Source of the DNA: an uncultured Oscillospiraceae bacterium
GTDB taxonomy: Bacteria; Bacillota; Clostridia; Oscillospirales; Oscillospiraceae
Reading direction: 5' to 3'
Length of the DNA: 41,131 nucleotides
Assembly: GCA_910577525.1 (NCBI GenBank)
Contig: CAJTLI010000006.1
Span: 61,535-102,665 of the forward strand
Shown: piece by piece, positions 15,330 through 23,543 of the stretch
Layout: every line of letters starts with the position of its first letter
Position numbering within the stretch: position 1 is the stretch's first letter
Made by a program: the position numbers and the translations under genes
Notes under the pieces: generated by a model
Databases searched by the model: none
What the model saw: the letters and a program-made list of their open reading frames with translations, nothing else
What the model was told of the DNA's origin: nothing

Positions 15330-16262
15330 ATGCTCACCTTTGAAAGCCCCCAGTTCGAGGACCGCGCCTGGGTCCAGCCCCTGCTGGAAGCGGAGGGCGG
15401 CTCCGGCTGCGAATACAATTTCGCCAACATCTATCTCTGGAGCCGGGCCTGGCCCCAGAAAATCGCCCGGTGCGGGGACCGTCTGCTGACCCGCATCCAG
15501 GGCGCCCTGGGCCTGAGCTACCTGTATCCCGCCGGGCGGGGTCCCCTGGCCCCCGCCGTGGAGGCGTTGGAGGCGGACGCCGCCGCCCAGGGCCGTCCCC
15601 TCACTCTGGTGTGCGTCACCCAGGAGCAGAAGGCCGCTCTGGAGGAGGCCTGTCCGGGTAGGTTCCGGTTTGAGGAGGACCGGGACGGCTTTGACTACCT
15701 CTACGACATCAACCGCCTGGCGGACCTGCCGGGGAAAAAGCTCCACGCCAAGCGCAACCACATCCGCCGTTTTGACGACCAGTTCCCCGACTGGCTGCTG
15801 GAGGACATCAGCCCCGCCAACGTCCCCGAGTGCGTGGAGCTGGAGCGCCAGTGGGCCGCCATCCGCCAGGAGGAGGTGGGGGAGGACGTGAACACCGTCT
15901 CCGAGGAGACGGTGGCCGTCATCGAGGCTTTGTACCACATGGACAAGCTGGGGCTGGAGGGGGCCCTGATCCGGGCGGACGGGGACCCTGTGGCCTTCTC
16001 CCTGGGGGGCTTCATCACCCCCGAGGTCTTCGATGTGAACTTTGAAAAGTCCTTCGGCGACATTCAGGGGGCCTATCCCGCCATCAACCGGGAGCTGGCC
16101 CGACTCATCCGGTCCCGGCATCCCCAGGTCAAGTGGTTCAACCGGGAGGATGACATGGGGCTGGACGGCCTGAGAAAGGCCAAGCTGTCCTATTATCCGG
16201 ACATCCTGCTGGTCAAGTACATCGCCCGGACCGGCCCGGACGCCTCCCCCCGGGGGCGGTAG
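15330..16262 (+). CDS. DUF2156 protein (phosphatidylglycerol lysyltransferase C-terminal-like)
   Basis: A 310-residue soluble acyltransferase-like protein of the DUF2156 group, which has the double GNAT-type fold of MprF-like aminoacyl-transferases without the membrane part. Recognisable stretches are KKLHAKRNHIRRFDDQFP, GGFITPEVFDVNFEKSFGDIQGAYPAINRELAR and WFNREDDMGLDGLRKAKLSYYP; the last is the most conserved part of the family. The start at 15330 is preferred over the in-frame ATG at 15321 because AAGGA lies nine nt before it. The substrate is unknown. It is a single gene with its own terminator. Confidence 0.88.
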   Translation: MLTFESPQFEDRAWVQPLLEAEGGSGCEYNFANIYLWSRAWPQKIARCGDRLLTRIQGALGLSYLYPAGRGPLAPAVEALEADAAAQGRPLTLVCVTQEQKAALEEACPGRFRFEEDRDGFDYLYDINRLADLPGKKLHAKRNHIRRFDDQFPDWLLEDISPANVPECVELERQWAAIRQEEVGEDVNTVSEETVAVIEALYHMDKLGLEGALIRADGDPVAFSLGGFITPEVFDVNFEKSFGDIQGAYPAINRELARLIRSRHPQVKWFNREDDMGLDGLRKAKLSYYPDILLVKYIARTGPDASPRGR

Positions 16263-16268
16263 CCCGTC

Positions 16269-16298
16269 AAAACCGCCCGGAAACTCCGGGCGGTTTTT
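16269..16298 (+). terminator. Terminator after the DUF2156 gene
   Basis: AAAACCGCCCGGA (16269-16281) pairs with TCCGGGCGGTTTT (16285-16297) and is followed by one further T; the A/T ends make it usable on both strands. Confidence 0.85.
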
Positions 16299-16312
16299 GT
16301 GCGGTTTGTCTA

Positions 16313-16341
16313 TTGAGCTTCTTGACAGTTTCTGGTATGAT
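16313..16341 (+). promoter_or_regulatory. uraA promoter
   Basis: -35 TTGAGC (16313-16318), a 17-nt spacer and -10 TATGAT (16336-16341). Initiation near 16348 gives a leader of about 150 nt. A TTGACA at 16322 has no matching -10. Confidence 0.65.
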
Positions 16342-16368
16342 GGACCGAACGCAAAGGGAGGGAAGCGT

Positions 16369-16431
16369 ATGCGCCGGCCGCTGGTTTTTGGGATGTCTGT
16401 TCAGCGGGCATATTATTTCCGTTTTTCCTGA
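16369..16431 (+). CDS. Putative 20-residue leader peptide of uraA
   Basis: A short open frame (begins MRRPLVF, ends YYFRFS) with a strong GGGAGGG site seven nt before its ATG. Its codons run through U-rich sequence (GGTTTTTGG at 16383-16391, TATTATTTCCGTTTTTCC at 16411-16428). Its TGA (16429-16431) ends three nt before the terminator stem at 16435. A ribosome reaching the stop would cover the left arm of the terminator. This is the arrangement of E. coli pyrL-pyrBI, where UTP level sets how closely translation follows RNA polymerase. It is not in the uraA frame. Confidence 0.65.
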   Translation: MRRPLVFGMSVQRAYYFRFS

Positions 16432-16434
16432 GTT

Positions 16435-16468
16435 GGGCAGTCGCCGTCCGGTGATTGCCCCTTTTTTT
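16435..16468 (+). terminator. Attenuator terminator in the uraA leader
   Basis: GGGCAGTC (16435-16442) pairs with GATTGCCC (16453-16460) with one G-U pair and a 10-nt loop. A C and seven T (16462-16468) follow. It lies between the promoter and the uraA ATG, so uraA is expressed only when it is read through. An upstream stem (CCGCTG 16378-16383 with CAGCGG 16402-16407) with a U-rich loop could act as the pause hairpin. Confidence 0.78.
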
Positions 16469-16498
16469 GCGCATTTCAACAGAAGAGGGAGAGAGTGT

Positions 16499-17893
16499 AT
16501 GAACAACCAAGAACCCATCCGCGACGCCCGCGCCCTGGGTATGCCGAAAATGCTGGTGCTGGGCCTCCAGCACATGTTCGCCATGTTCGGGGCCACCGTG
16601 CTGGTCCCAATCCTGGTGAACACCTACGGCCTGCCCCTGTCCATCCAGACCACCCTGTTTTTCGCCGGCATCGGCACCCTGTTCTTCCACGTGTGCACCA
16701 GGCTGAGGGTGCCCGCCTTCCTGGGCTCCTCCTTCGCCTTTCTGGGGGGCTTTGAGGCGGTGTCCAAGCTGGACTCCGGCAAATACGCCGCCATGGAGGC
16801 CGGCGAAAAGCTGCAATACGCCTGCGGCGGCATTGTGGTGGCCGGCCTGCTGTATGTGGTGCTGGCCGCCATCATCAAGCTGGTGGGCGTGCACAAGGTG
16901 ATGCGCTTCCTGCCCCCTGTCGTCACCGGCCCCATCATCATCCTCATCGGCCTGAACCTGGCCCCCTCCGCGGTGAACAACGCCAAGACCTGCTGGTGGC
17001 TGGCCCTGGCGGCCATGGCCATCATCATCGCGGCCAACATCTGGGGCAAGGGCATGGTCAAGATCATCCCCATTCTGCTGGGCGTGGTGGGCTCCTACCT
17101 GATCGCCGTCATCGCCAACGCCCTGGGGGCCCAGGCCTGGGACTTCTCCGGCGCTGAGCCCGCAAAGGTGGCCCTGATGAACTTCACCACCGTGGCTGAT
17201 TCCCAGATCCTGGGCCTCCAGCCCTTCTTCACCGACTTCGGCGGCTCCATCGCCAAGTTTGACCTGACCTCCATCCTGGTGATGGCCCCCATCGCCATCG
17301 CCGCCATGATGGAGCACATCGGCGACATGTCCGCCATCTCCGCCACCGTGGGGGAGAATTTCATCGAGGACCCGGGCCTCCACCGCACCCTCATCGGGGA
17401 CGGCGTGGCCACCTCTCTGTCCGCCCTCTTCGGCGGCCCCGCCAACACCACCTACGGCGAGAACACCGGCGTGCTGGTCCTCTCCCGGGTGTACGACCCC
17501 AAGGTGATCCGGCTGGCTGCCGTCTACGCCCTGGTTCTCTCCTTCAGCCCCATGTTCGCGGCGGTGGTCAACTCCATGCCCGCGGCCATCGTGGGCGGCG
17601 TGTCCTTCATCCTGTACGGCATGATCTCCGCCATCGGCGTGCGCAACGTGGTGGAAAACCGGGTGGACTTCACCAACTCCCGAAACCTCATCATCGCCGC
17701 CGTCATCCTGGTGTGCGGCCTGGGCTTCACCGGCGGGCTCACCTTTGAGGTGCTGGGGACCTCCATCACCCTGACCTCCCTGGCCATCGCCGCCATCGCG
17801 GGCATCGCTCTCAACGCGGTCCTGCCGGGCAAGGACTATCAGTTCGGCTCCGACGTGACCCAGGGCCGCTCCGCCGACTTCGGCCGCTATTGA
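16499..17893 (+). CDS. uraA: Uracil permease (NCS2 family)
   Basis: A 464-residue inner-membrane uracil:H+ symporter with about 14 helices. NCS2 signatures are present: GLQHMFAMFGATVLVP at the N-terminus; the repeat-linking helix with MAPIAIAAMMEHIGDMSAI, including the conserved Glu-His of the substrate site; and GDGVATSLSALFGGPANTTYGENTG with the second conserved Glu. The ATG at 16499 follows GAGGGAGAG. It is single-gene, controlled by its own promoter and the leader attenuator. The stop codon directly abuts an inverted-repeat element. Uracil over xanthine specificity is favoured by the ANTTYGENTG motif. Confidence 0.95.
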   Translation: MNNQEPIRDARALGMPKMLVLGLQHMFAMFGATVLVPILVNTYGLPLSIQTTLFFAGIGTLFFHVCTRLRVPAFLGSSFAFLGGFEAVSKLDSGKYAAMEAGEKLQYACGGIVVAGLLYVVLAAIIKLVGVHKVMRFLPPVVTGPIIILIGLNLAPSAVNNAKTCWWLALAAMAIIIAANIWGKGMVKIIPILLGVVGSYLIAVIANALGAQAWDFSGAEPAKVALMNFTTVADSQILGLQPFFTDFGGSIAKFDLTSILVMAPIAIAAMMEHIGDMSAISATVGENFIEDPGLHRTLIGDGVATSLSALFGGPANTTYGENTGVLVLSRVYDPKVIRLAAVYALVLSFSPMFAAVVNSMPAAIVGGVSFILYGMISAIGVRNVVENRVDFTNSRNLIIAAVILVCGLGFTGGLTFEVLGTSITLTSLAIAAIAGIALNAVLPGKDYQFGSDVTQGRSADFGRY

Positions 17894-18053
17894 GGAAGCA
17901 CTGATTCAATGCGTCTGCGGCGCTTCTCGGATATTTTTCACCACAGCTTCGTTGCGATTTCTTGAAATAAACACAATTATTCCTGCGAAATCGCGCCTCA
18001 CTGTGGCGAAAAATCTCTCACAAATCGCTCTTGTCGATTTAATCAGTCCTTCC
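17894..18053. repeat. 160-bp inverted-repeat element (MITE- or REP-like)
   Basis: Terminal arms GGAAGCACTGATT (17894-17906) and AATCAGTCCTTCC (18041-18053) match inversely at 12 of 13 positions. Inside are further inverted pairs: CCACAG/CTGTGG, GCGATTTC/GAAATCGC and ATTTTTC/GAAAAAT. The whole could fold into one cruciform-like RNA. It starts at the base after the uraA stop. A third arm copy, TTAAGGAAGGGCTGATTAAA, lies at 18120-18139. There is no coding frame, so if mobile it depends on a transposase elsewhere. Confidence 0.7.
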
Positions 18054-18079
18054 TTGAGCCCTGCCGCCTGTAACCCATA

Positions 18080-18109
18080 CAAAAAGAGAGGCTTTCGCCT
18101 CTCTTTTTG
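18080..18109. terminator. Bidirectional terminator between uraA and the kdu operon
   Basis: CAAAAAGAGAGGC - TTTC - GCCTCTCTTTTTG: a 13-bp perfect stem with A-run and T-run ends, serving both convergent transcripts. Confidence 0.88.
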
Positions 18110-18134
18110 TATTATTGCATTAAGGAAGGGCTGA

Positions 18135-18992
18135 TTAAAGCTCCCCGTACCTGCGCTCCAGAAACTCCCGGGCGGCCACGGCGGTGCTGTTGTCGGTGTT
18201 CTCCAGGGTGGCCTGGAGATAGGGCTTGCGCTCCTTCATAAACCGCAGAACCTGGGTATAGTCCATCTCCCCCGTTCCGGCGGCGCAGGCGCGAAGCTCG
18301 TCCCCCTCCCGGACAAAGTCCTTCAGGTGGACCACCGCCACCCGGTCTCCCAGCTTGCTGATGGCGTCCCCAATCACCTGTTCCCGCCGGTCCGCGTTCC
18401 CGGCGTACAGCAGGTTCACCGGGTCCAGGATGATCCGCAGGTTGGGGCTCCTGACGGCGTCCAGCACCTCCAGGGCCCGGTCCGCGTCATAGACGATGTG
18501 CTTCCACACCGGCTCGATGGCCAGGGCCACGCCCCAGTGCTCCGCCCGCTCCACCACCGGGGCCAGTCCCCGGATAAAGGCGTTCAACGCCTCCCTGCCG
18601 TGGGTATTGGCGTCCATTTGATACTCCGGATTGGGGGCCCCCGTCTCGGTGCCCACCACGCCGGCCCCCATGAGGGCGGCGGCCCGGAGGTGGCCGTAAT
18701 AGCAGTCCTGGATGTCCCTCAGCCTGTCCGGGTCGGGGTGGGCCAGGTTCAGGTAACACCCCAGCACCGCCACGTCCAGCTCCTGCCGGGCGAACACCCG
18801 CCTGACATACATGGCCAGCCCCTCGCTGAGGGCGCAGCCGTCGAAGCTCACGCCCTTGATGACCTTGGACAGGGCCAGGTGCGCGCAGGTGAAGCCCTCC
18901 GCCCGGGCCGCCGCCCCCCGGGCCTCTATGGTCTGGTGCTCCGGCCCCAGGCCGGTGTTCACGTCGTGCAGCCGGATGCCGATCTGCATCAT
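18135..18992 (-). CDS. Sugar phosphate isomerase/epimerase (xylose-isomerase-like TIM barrel)
   Basis: A 285-residue TIM barrel of the AP-endonuclease-2 family. Likely metal ligands are Glu in AIEPVW, Asp in IILDPVNLL, His in VVHLKDF and Glu near the C-terminus (ATLENTD). It is the last gene of the kdu unit, so it probably acts on a uronate- or deoxysugar-derived intermediate of pectin breakdown; the exact substrate cannot be read. The ATG at 18992 follows AGGAG. A second ATG follows immediately. Its TAA stop lies inside a copy of the inverted-repeat arm, so the element may have set the C-terminus. Confidence 0.82.
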   Translation of the reverse strand: MMQIGIRLHDVNTGLGPEHQTIEARGAAARAEGFTCAHLALSKVIKGVSFDGCALSEGLAMYVRRVFARQELDVAVLGCYLNLAHPDPDRLRDIQDCYYGHLRAAALMGAGVVGTETGAPNPEYQMDANTHGREALNAFIRGLAPVVERAEHWGVALAIEPVWKHIVYDADRALEVLDAVRSPNLRIILDPVNLLYAGNADRREQVIGDAISKLGDRVAVVHLKDFVREGDELRACAAGTGEMDYTQVLRFMKERKPYLQATLENTDNSTAVAAREFLERRYGEL

Positions 18993-19049
18993 GATACGCT
19001 TCTCCTCTCCATCAAAATGGGGCCTGTTTCCGGGCCCGGCGGCCCCCCG

Positions 19050-19829
19050 TCACGGCGTATAGTCAAACCTGCGGCAGAGCCACGTCTTGCACAGGGGCAC
19101 CCAGGCCTGGCACACCTGGTCCGGCGTCTCCACCTCCTGAGTACAGGTGGAGATGCCGTGGGCCCCCGTCCCAAACAGGTGGTACTCCAGGGGCACGCCA
19201 TGTTTTTTCAGCTCCACCGCCAGCAGCAGGCTGTTCTCCGGCGGCACGCTGGCGTCCCCGCCGCCGTGCCACATGAAAGTGGGCGGGAAGTCCGCCGTCA
19301 CCCGGTCCCAGAGGTGGAGCTTCTCCCGCAGAGCCGGGTCCCCACCGGACACCCACTGCGCCGACTCCTCGTGGGCGAACTCCTTGGTGCTCACCACCGG
19401 ATAGCACAGCGCCAACGCGTCCGGCCTGGACCAGGCGGGCAGGGCCAGCTCGGGGTCCTTCCACAGGGCCCCCAGGCTGGCCGCCAGGTGCCCCCCGGCG
19501 GAGAAGCCCAGCACCGCGATCTTCTCCGGATCGATGTGCCACGCCTGATGGTTCCGGCGCAGCCCGCACACCGCCTCCGCCAGCTCCCAGAGGGGGCGCA
19601 GGCCCCCCGCCTTCTCCCCGCAGGAGTACTCCAGGATAAACGCCTGAAAGCCCATGGACAGAAACTCCAGGGCAGGGGCATCCTTCTCCCTGGGAGAGCG
19701 CCAACGGTAGGCCCCGCCGGGGCAGATCACCACGGCGGGGCGGATTTTATGGGCGGAGAGGGTGTCGTAGTCCTCCTGTAAATAGCCCTTGACCTGGGCG
19801 CCCAGAGCCTGGAACGAGACAATCTCCAT
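19050..19829 (-). CDS. Alpha/beta hydrolase, probable carbohydrate esterase
   Basis: A 259-residue cytoplasmic serine hydrolase of the BD-FAE/acetyl-xylan-esterase-like group. It has an oxyanion-hole motif CPGGAY, nucleophile Ser110 in GFSAGGH, acid Asp192 in GGGDASVPP and base His224 in GAHGIS. No signal peptide is present. Its start codon overlaps the KduD stop (TAATG), so the two are translationally coupled. In a pectin locus the likely role is removing acetyl groups from imported galacturonides or rhamnogalacturonan pieces; this is inferred from context. Confidence 0.85.
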   Translation of the reverse strand: MEIVSFQALGAQVKGYLQEDYDTLSAHKIRPAVVICPGGAYRWRSPREKDAPALEFLSMGFQAFILEYSCGEKAGGLRPLWELAEAVCGLRRNHQAWHIDPEKIAVLGFSAGGHLAASLGALWKDPELALPAWSRPDALALCYPVVSTKEFAHEESAQWVSGGDPALREKLHLWDRVTADFPPTFMWHGGGDASVPPENSLLLAVELKKHGVPLEYHLFGTGAHGISTCTQEVETPDQVCQAWVPLCKTWLCRRFDYTP

Positions 19830-20626
19830 TACGGCTGTTTGCCGATGTAGGCCAGAATGCCGCCGTCCACGTACAGGATGTGGCCGTTGACGAAGTCGGA
19901 GGCGGAGGAGGCCAGGAACACGGCGGGACCGGCCAGGTCGGCGGCCTCGCCCCAGCGGTTGGCGGGGGTCTTGGCCAGGATGAACTGGTCGAAGGGGTGG
20001 CGGGAGCCGTCGGGCTGAATCTCCCGCAGGGGGGCGGTCTGGGGGGTGGCAATGTAGCCCGGGCCGATGCCGTTGCACTGGATGTTGTACTGGCCGTACT
20101 CGCTGGCGATGTTTTTCGTCAGCATCTTCAGCCCGCCCTTGGCGGCGGCGTAGGCGGAGACGGTCTCCCGGCCCAGCTCGCTCATCATGGAGCAGATATT
20201 GATGATCTTGCCGCCGCCCTTTTTCATCATGCCGGGGATGACGGCCTTGGCCATGATGAAGGGGCCGTTCAGGTCGATGTCGATGACCTGACGGAAGTCC
20301 GCGGCGGACATCTCCACCATAGGGATGCGCTTGATGATGCCCGCGTTGTTCACCAGAATATCCACCGTGCCCACATCCTGCTCAATCTTGGCGATCATCT
20401 CCTGGACGGCGGGTTCATCGGTCACGTCACAGATATAGCCATGGGCTTCAATGCCCAGTTCCTTGTAGGCAGCCACACCCTTCTCAATGAGCTCAGGCTT
20501 GCGGTCGTTGAACACAATCTTGGCGCCCATCTGCCCCATGGCCGAGGCGATGGCAAAGCCGATTCCGTAGGAGGCGCCTGTCACCAGCGCCACCTTCCCG
20601 TCCAGACGGAAAGCGTTCATATCCAT
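19829..20626 (-). CDS. kduD: 2-dehydro-3-deoxy-D-gluconate 5-dehydrogenase-type SDR (KduD)
   Basis: A 265-residue short-chain dehydrogenase. The NAD(P) motif TGASYGIG is near residue 17, NNAG is near 92 and the catalytic pair is Tyr159/Lys163 in YAAAKGG. The KduD-like C-terminal segment TPANRWGEAADLAGPAVFLAS is present. It would reduce 2,5-diketo-3-deoxygluconate to KDG, after KduI. It follows kduI with a 37-nt gap and has a GAGGAGG site before the ATG at 20626. Gluconate 5-dehydrogenases are very similar; the neighbour kduI decides in favour of KduD. Confidence 0.9.
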   Translation of the reverse strand: MDMNAFRLDGKVALVTGASYGIGFAIASAMGQMGAKIVFNDRKPELIEKGVAAYKELGIEAHGYICDVTDEPAVQEMIAKIEQDVGTVDILVNNAGIIKRIPMVEMSAADFRQVIDIDLNGPFIMAKAVIPGMMKKGGGKIINICSMMSELGRETVSAYAAAKGGLKMLTKNIASEYGQYNIQCNGIGPGYIATPQTAPLREIQPDGSRHPFDQFILAKTPANRWGEAADLAGPAVFLASSASDFVNGHILYVDGGILAYIGKQP

Positions 20627-20663
20627 AGTAAATTCCTCCTCATTTCAGTCAATGGTTTGCCGT

Positions 20664-21506
20664 TCACTTCATGTCGCCGGGTTTCAGGTTGTCCATGTCG
20701 TCGAAGGCCTGGTTCTCGCCGCACATGGCCCAGATAAAGGTGTAGTTGGCGGTGCCGCAGCCGCTGTGGACGGACCAGGAGGGAGAGATCACCGCGTCGA
20801 AATTCCGCATCACCAGATGCCGGGTCTCGTCGGGCCGGCCCATCATGTGGAAAACCACCTGGTCCTCCGGAATCTCAAAGTAGGTGTACACCTCCATCCG
20901 GCGCTCGTGGGTGTGGCTGGGCATGGTGTTCCACACGCTGCCCGGGGCCAGCTGGGTCAGGCCCATGGTGAGCTGGCAGGTCTCCAGCACGTCGGGGTGG
21001 ATGAACTGGTTGATGACCCGCTCATTGGCCAGCGTTTTGTCGCCGCAGGGGCGGTGGTTGGCGTTCTCCATGGTGAGCAGGGTGGTTTTGCAGGGCTTGT
21101 GGGCGGGGCTGGAGGCCAGGTAGAACCTGGCCGGATTGGCGGGGTCCTGACTGCTGAAGCAGACCTCCCTGGCGCCCATGGAGATATACAGGCAGTCCTC
21201 ATAGCCCAGGTCGTAACGGATTCCGTCCACCTCAACGGAGCCCCTGCCGCCCAGGTTGAACACGCCGGCCTCCCGGCGCTCCAGGAAGAAGCTGGTCCCG
21301 AAATTATGCCAGACATCCATGCCCTTGTCCACTGGCACCTTCTCGTTCACCGGCAGGATGCCCATGACCACCATGCGGTCCACGTGGGAATAGGCCGCCT
21401 TTACGGTGTCGGGCTCGTACAGGCCGGTGATGAGAAACTCGTCGCGCAGCTCCTGAGTGGTGTAGCGTTTCACGTCCTGGGGATTTGCGGAATAGCGGAT
21501 ATCCAT
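20664..21506 (-). CDS. kduI: 5-keto-4-deoxyuronate isomerase (KduI)
   Basis: A 280-residue cupin-type zinc isomerase that converts 5-keto-4-deoxyuronate (from unsaturated galacturonate) to 2,5-diketo-3-deoxygluconate. Zinc ligands are visible: His198 and His200 in SHTHERRMEVY, Glu205 in the same motif and His247 in WSVHSG. They are shifted by two from the E. coli numbering. The length is normal. AAAGGAG precedes the ATG at 21506. It sits 12 nt after the ATPase gene and before kduD, within one transcript. Confidence 0.97.
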   Translation of the reverse strand: MDIRYSANPQDVKRYTTQELRDEFLITGLYEPDTVKAAYSHVDRMVVMGILPVNEKVPVDKGMDVWHNFGTSFFLERREAGVFNLGGRGSVEVDGIRYDLGYEDCLYISMGAREVCFSSQDPANPARFYLASSPAHKPCKTTLLTMENANHRPCGDKTLANERVINQFIHPDVLETCQLTMGLTQLAPGSVWNTMPSHTHERRMEVYTYFEIPEDQVVFHMMGRPDETRHLVMRNFDAVISPSWSVHSGCGTANYTFIWAMCGENQAFDDMDNLKPGDMK

Positions 21507-21518
21507 AAATATTCTCCT

Positions 21519-22622
21519 TTACTTGACACTTTGGACCGGCTCGCGGGCAATGATGTTTTCCGTCTCCCCGTCAAAAAGGTACACCTCGCCGAAGGGGATG
21601 GAGAACACGATCTCGCTGTCGATCTCCGGCGTATCGTGGGGATCGACCTTCAAAATGGCCTTGTCCTCCCCTGCGGTGATATAGACGTTGGTGTTGTCGC
21701 CCAGCATCTCGGTGAGCTCCACACCGGCCGTCACATGGTAGGCCCCGGCCGCCTGCCCCAGCTCGATGGCCTCGGGCCGGAAGCCAAACACGATCTCCCT
21801 TCCCTCGTACTCCTTGGCCCTTTCGCCCAGCCGGGCGGCCACGTCCAGGGTGTTGGACCCGAAGGGGATTTTGCCGCCCTTCACCGCGGCACGGATAAAG
21901 TTCATGGGCGGCTCGCCGATGAAGCCGGCCACAAACACGTTGACGGGGTTGTGATACAGGTCATAGGGCGTGCCCACCTGCTGGACATAGCCGTCCTTCA
22001 TCACCACAATGCGGTCGGCCAGGGTCATGGCCTCGGTCTGGTCGTGGGTGACGTAGATGGTGGTGGCGCCGGTCTCCCGGTGGATCTGGGCGATCTCGGA
22101 GCGCATGGTGACGCGCTGCTTGGCGTCCAGGTTGGACAGCGGCTCGTCCATCAGGAACACGCCCACCCTGCGGATGATGGCCCGGCCGATGGCCACGCGT
22201 TGGCGCTGGCCGCCGGACAGCGCCCGGGGCAGGCGGTCCAGGTAGTCGGTGAGGCCCAGGATGGCGGCGGTCTTCTTCACCTTCTCCTCGATGACCTCCT
22301 CGTCCACCCCCTGGAGGGTGAGGCCGAAGGCGATGTTGTCAAACACCGTCATCTGGGGATAGAGGGCGTAGCTCTGGAACACCATGGCCACCTCCCGCTC
22401 CCGGGGGCCCATCTCGTTGGCCCGGACCCCGTTGATGAGGAATTCCCCGTTGGAGATGTCCTCCAGCCCCGCGATCATCCGCAGTGTCGTGGATTTACCG
22501 CAGCCAGACGGGCCGACAAAGACGATAAATTCCCCCCTGTCAATCTCCAGGTTGAAATTGTGGACCGCGTGGTAGCCGTTGGGGTAGATTTTATTGATGT
22601 CTTTCAGGGTTAAATACGACAT
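21519..22622 (-). CDS. MsmX/UgpC-type sugar ABC transporter ATPase (kdu unit)
   Basis: A 367-residue ATPase of the CUT1 sugar-importer group. It has Walker A GPSGCGKST, signature LSGGQRQR, Walker B VFLMDEPLSNLD and the H-loop THDQTEAMTLADR, then a C-terminal regulatory TOBE-type domain (VFGFRPEAIELGQ). The start chosen is ATG 22622, with AAGGAG nine nt upstream; an in-frame ATG at 22643 would add seven residues. It is the first gene of the kdu unit. No permease lies in this unit, so it may serve the importer encoded at 26246-34607 or several sugar importers, as MsmX does in Bacillus. Confidence 0.93.
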   Translation of the reverse strand: MSYLTLKDINKIYPNGYHAVHNFNLEIDRGEFIVFVGPSGCGKSTTLRMIAGLEDISNGEFLINGVRANEMGPREREVAMVFQSYALYPQMTVFDNIAFGLTLQGVDEEVIEEKVKKTAAILGLTDYLDRLPRALSGGQRQRVAIGRAIIRRVGVFLMDEPLSNLDAKQRVTMRSEIAQIHRETGATTIYVTHDQTEAMTLADRIVVMKDGYVQQVGTPYDLYHNPVNVFVAGFIGEPPMNFIRAAVKGGKIPFGSNTLDVAARLGERAKEYEGREIVFGFRPEAIELGQAAGAYHVTAGVELTEMLGDNTNVYITAGEDKAILKVDPHDTPEIDSEIVFSIPFGEVYLFDGETENIIAREPVQSVK

Positions 22623-22697
22623 GATCCTTGTCTCCTTACACATGGATTTATGGCTCGCGCCACAGGTTGCGGAATCTTAGAACCTGAATTCCCCATA

Positions 22698-22726
22698 TGG
22701 ACAAAACCGGCGAAATACGTTATAAT
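22698..22726 (+). promoter_or_regulatory. Promoter of the AraC-family gene
   Basis: -35 TGGACA (22698-22703), a 17-nt spacer and a perfect -10 TATAAT (22721-22726). It lies in the 144-nt divergent gap with the kdu unit; no strong minus-strand promoter was found there, which fits activator dependence. Confidence 0.7.
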
Positions 22727-22766
22727 ATTTTAACCGCCCAAACAGGCAGAAAGGAGCAGCTGCGCC

Positions 22767-23543
22767 ATGAACAATATCATCTATGTGGGCAAGCACGCCC
22801 TTACATGGACGGTATCCCGCCATCTCCACAAGGGCTGGGAGCTGATCTACTGCACCAAGGGCAGCGGCCGGCTGATGTTTGCCGACCGGTCCCTGAGCTA
22901 TGGCGAAAACGATGTGGCCATCATCCCTCCCATGTCGCCCCATACCAACGTCAGCGAAGACGGCTTCACCAACATCCACATGAACCTGCTGGACGCCTCC
23001 CTGCCCCAGACGGAGCCCTTCATTATCCGGGCCGACTCCAACGGTTTTCTGCTGGACGCCTTCACCGCCGCCTTCTACTACTACTCGGAGGCCTCCGCCG
23101 CCCACACGGTGCTCCCCCTCTACGGCCAGCTGATTGTGGGGCTGCTCACCAGCTGCCAGCCCAACCGCCGGCACAGCGACACCGTTCAGCGCATCGAGGA
23201 CCACATTTTGCAGCACTATCCCGACTGCACCTATGATCTGAACGGCTACCTGAACTCTCTCCCCTTCAACACGGAGTATCTGAAGAAGATGTTCAAGCGG
23301 GAGACGGGGCTCACCCCCCTCCAGTATCTGACAGACAAGCGGCTGGAGAGCGCCGCCCGCACCCTGACTACCTTCTGCGGGAAGGGAAACATCTCGGAGA
23401 CCGCCCACCTGTGCGGCTTTGCCGACCCGCTCTACTTTTCCCGCCTGTTCAAGAAGAAATACGGCGTGTCCCCCCGCGGCTACACTGCGGAGACGCCCTT
23501 CCCCGCCATCCCTGACTCAGACGACATGAAGATCATGGTCTGA
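22767..23543 (+). CDS. AraC-family transcriptional regulator with cupin sensor
   Basis: A 258-residue regulator. The N-terminal 110 residues form an AraC-type cupin sensor (KGWELIYCTKGSGRLMF, ENDVAIIPPMSPHTN). The C-terminal 100 residues form the double HTH, seen in YLKKMFKRETGLTPLQYLTDKRLESAARTL and FADPLYFSRLFKKKYGVSPRGYT. It sits between the two pectin units, divergent from the ATPase-kduI-kduD unit and convergent with the GH105 gene, whose 3' end it overlaps by 11 nt. The likely role is activation by a galacturonate-derived sugar; the inducer is not readable from sequence. Confidence 0.92.
   Translation: MNNIIYVGKHALTWTVSRHLHKGWELIYCTKGSGRLMFADRSLSYGENDVAIIPPMSPHTNVSEDGFTNIHMNLLDASLPQTEPFIIRADSNGFLLDAFTAAFYYYSEASAAHTVLPLYGQLIVGLLTSCQPNRRHSDTVQRIEDHILQHYPDCTYDLNGYLNSLPFNTEYLKKMFKRETGLTPLQYLTDKRLESAARTLTTFCGKGNISETAHLCGFADPLYFSRLFKKKYGVSPRGYTAETPFPAIPDSDDMKIMV

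Noticed and set aside
16350..16498. PyrR-binding attenuator or T-box in the uraA leader
   Set aside because: No PyrR-type conserved loop and no T-box specifier or GGUGGNACCGCG-type sequence was found; the leader-frame arrangement explains the layout better.
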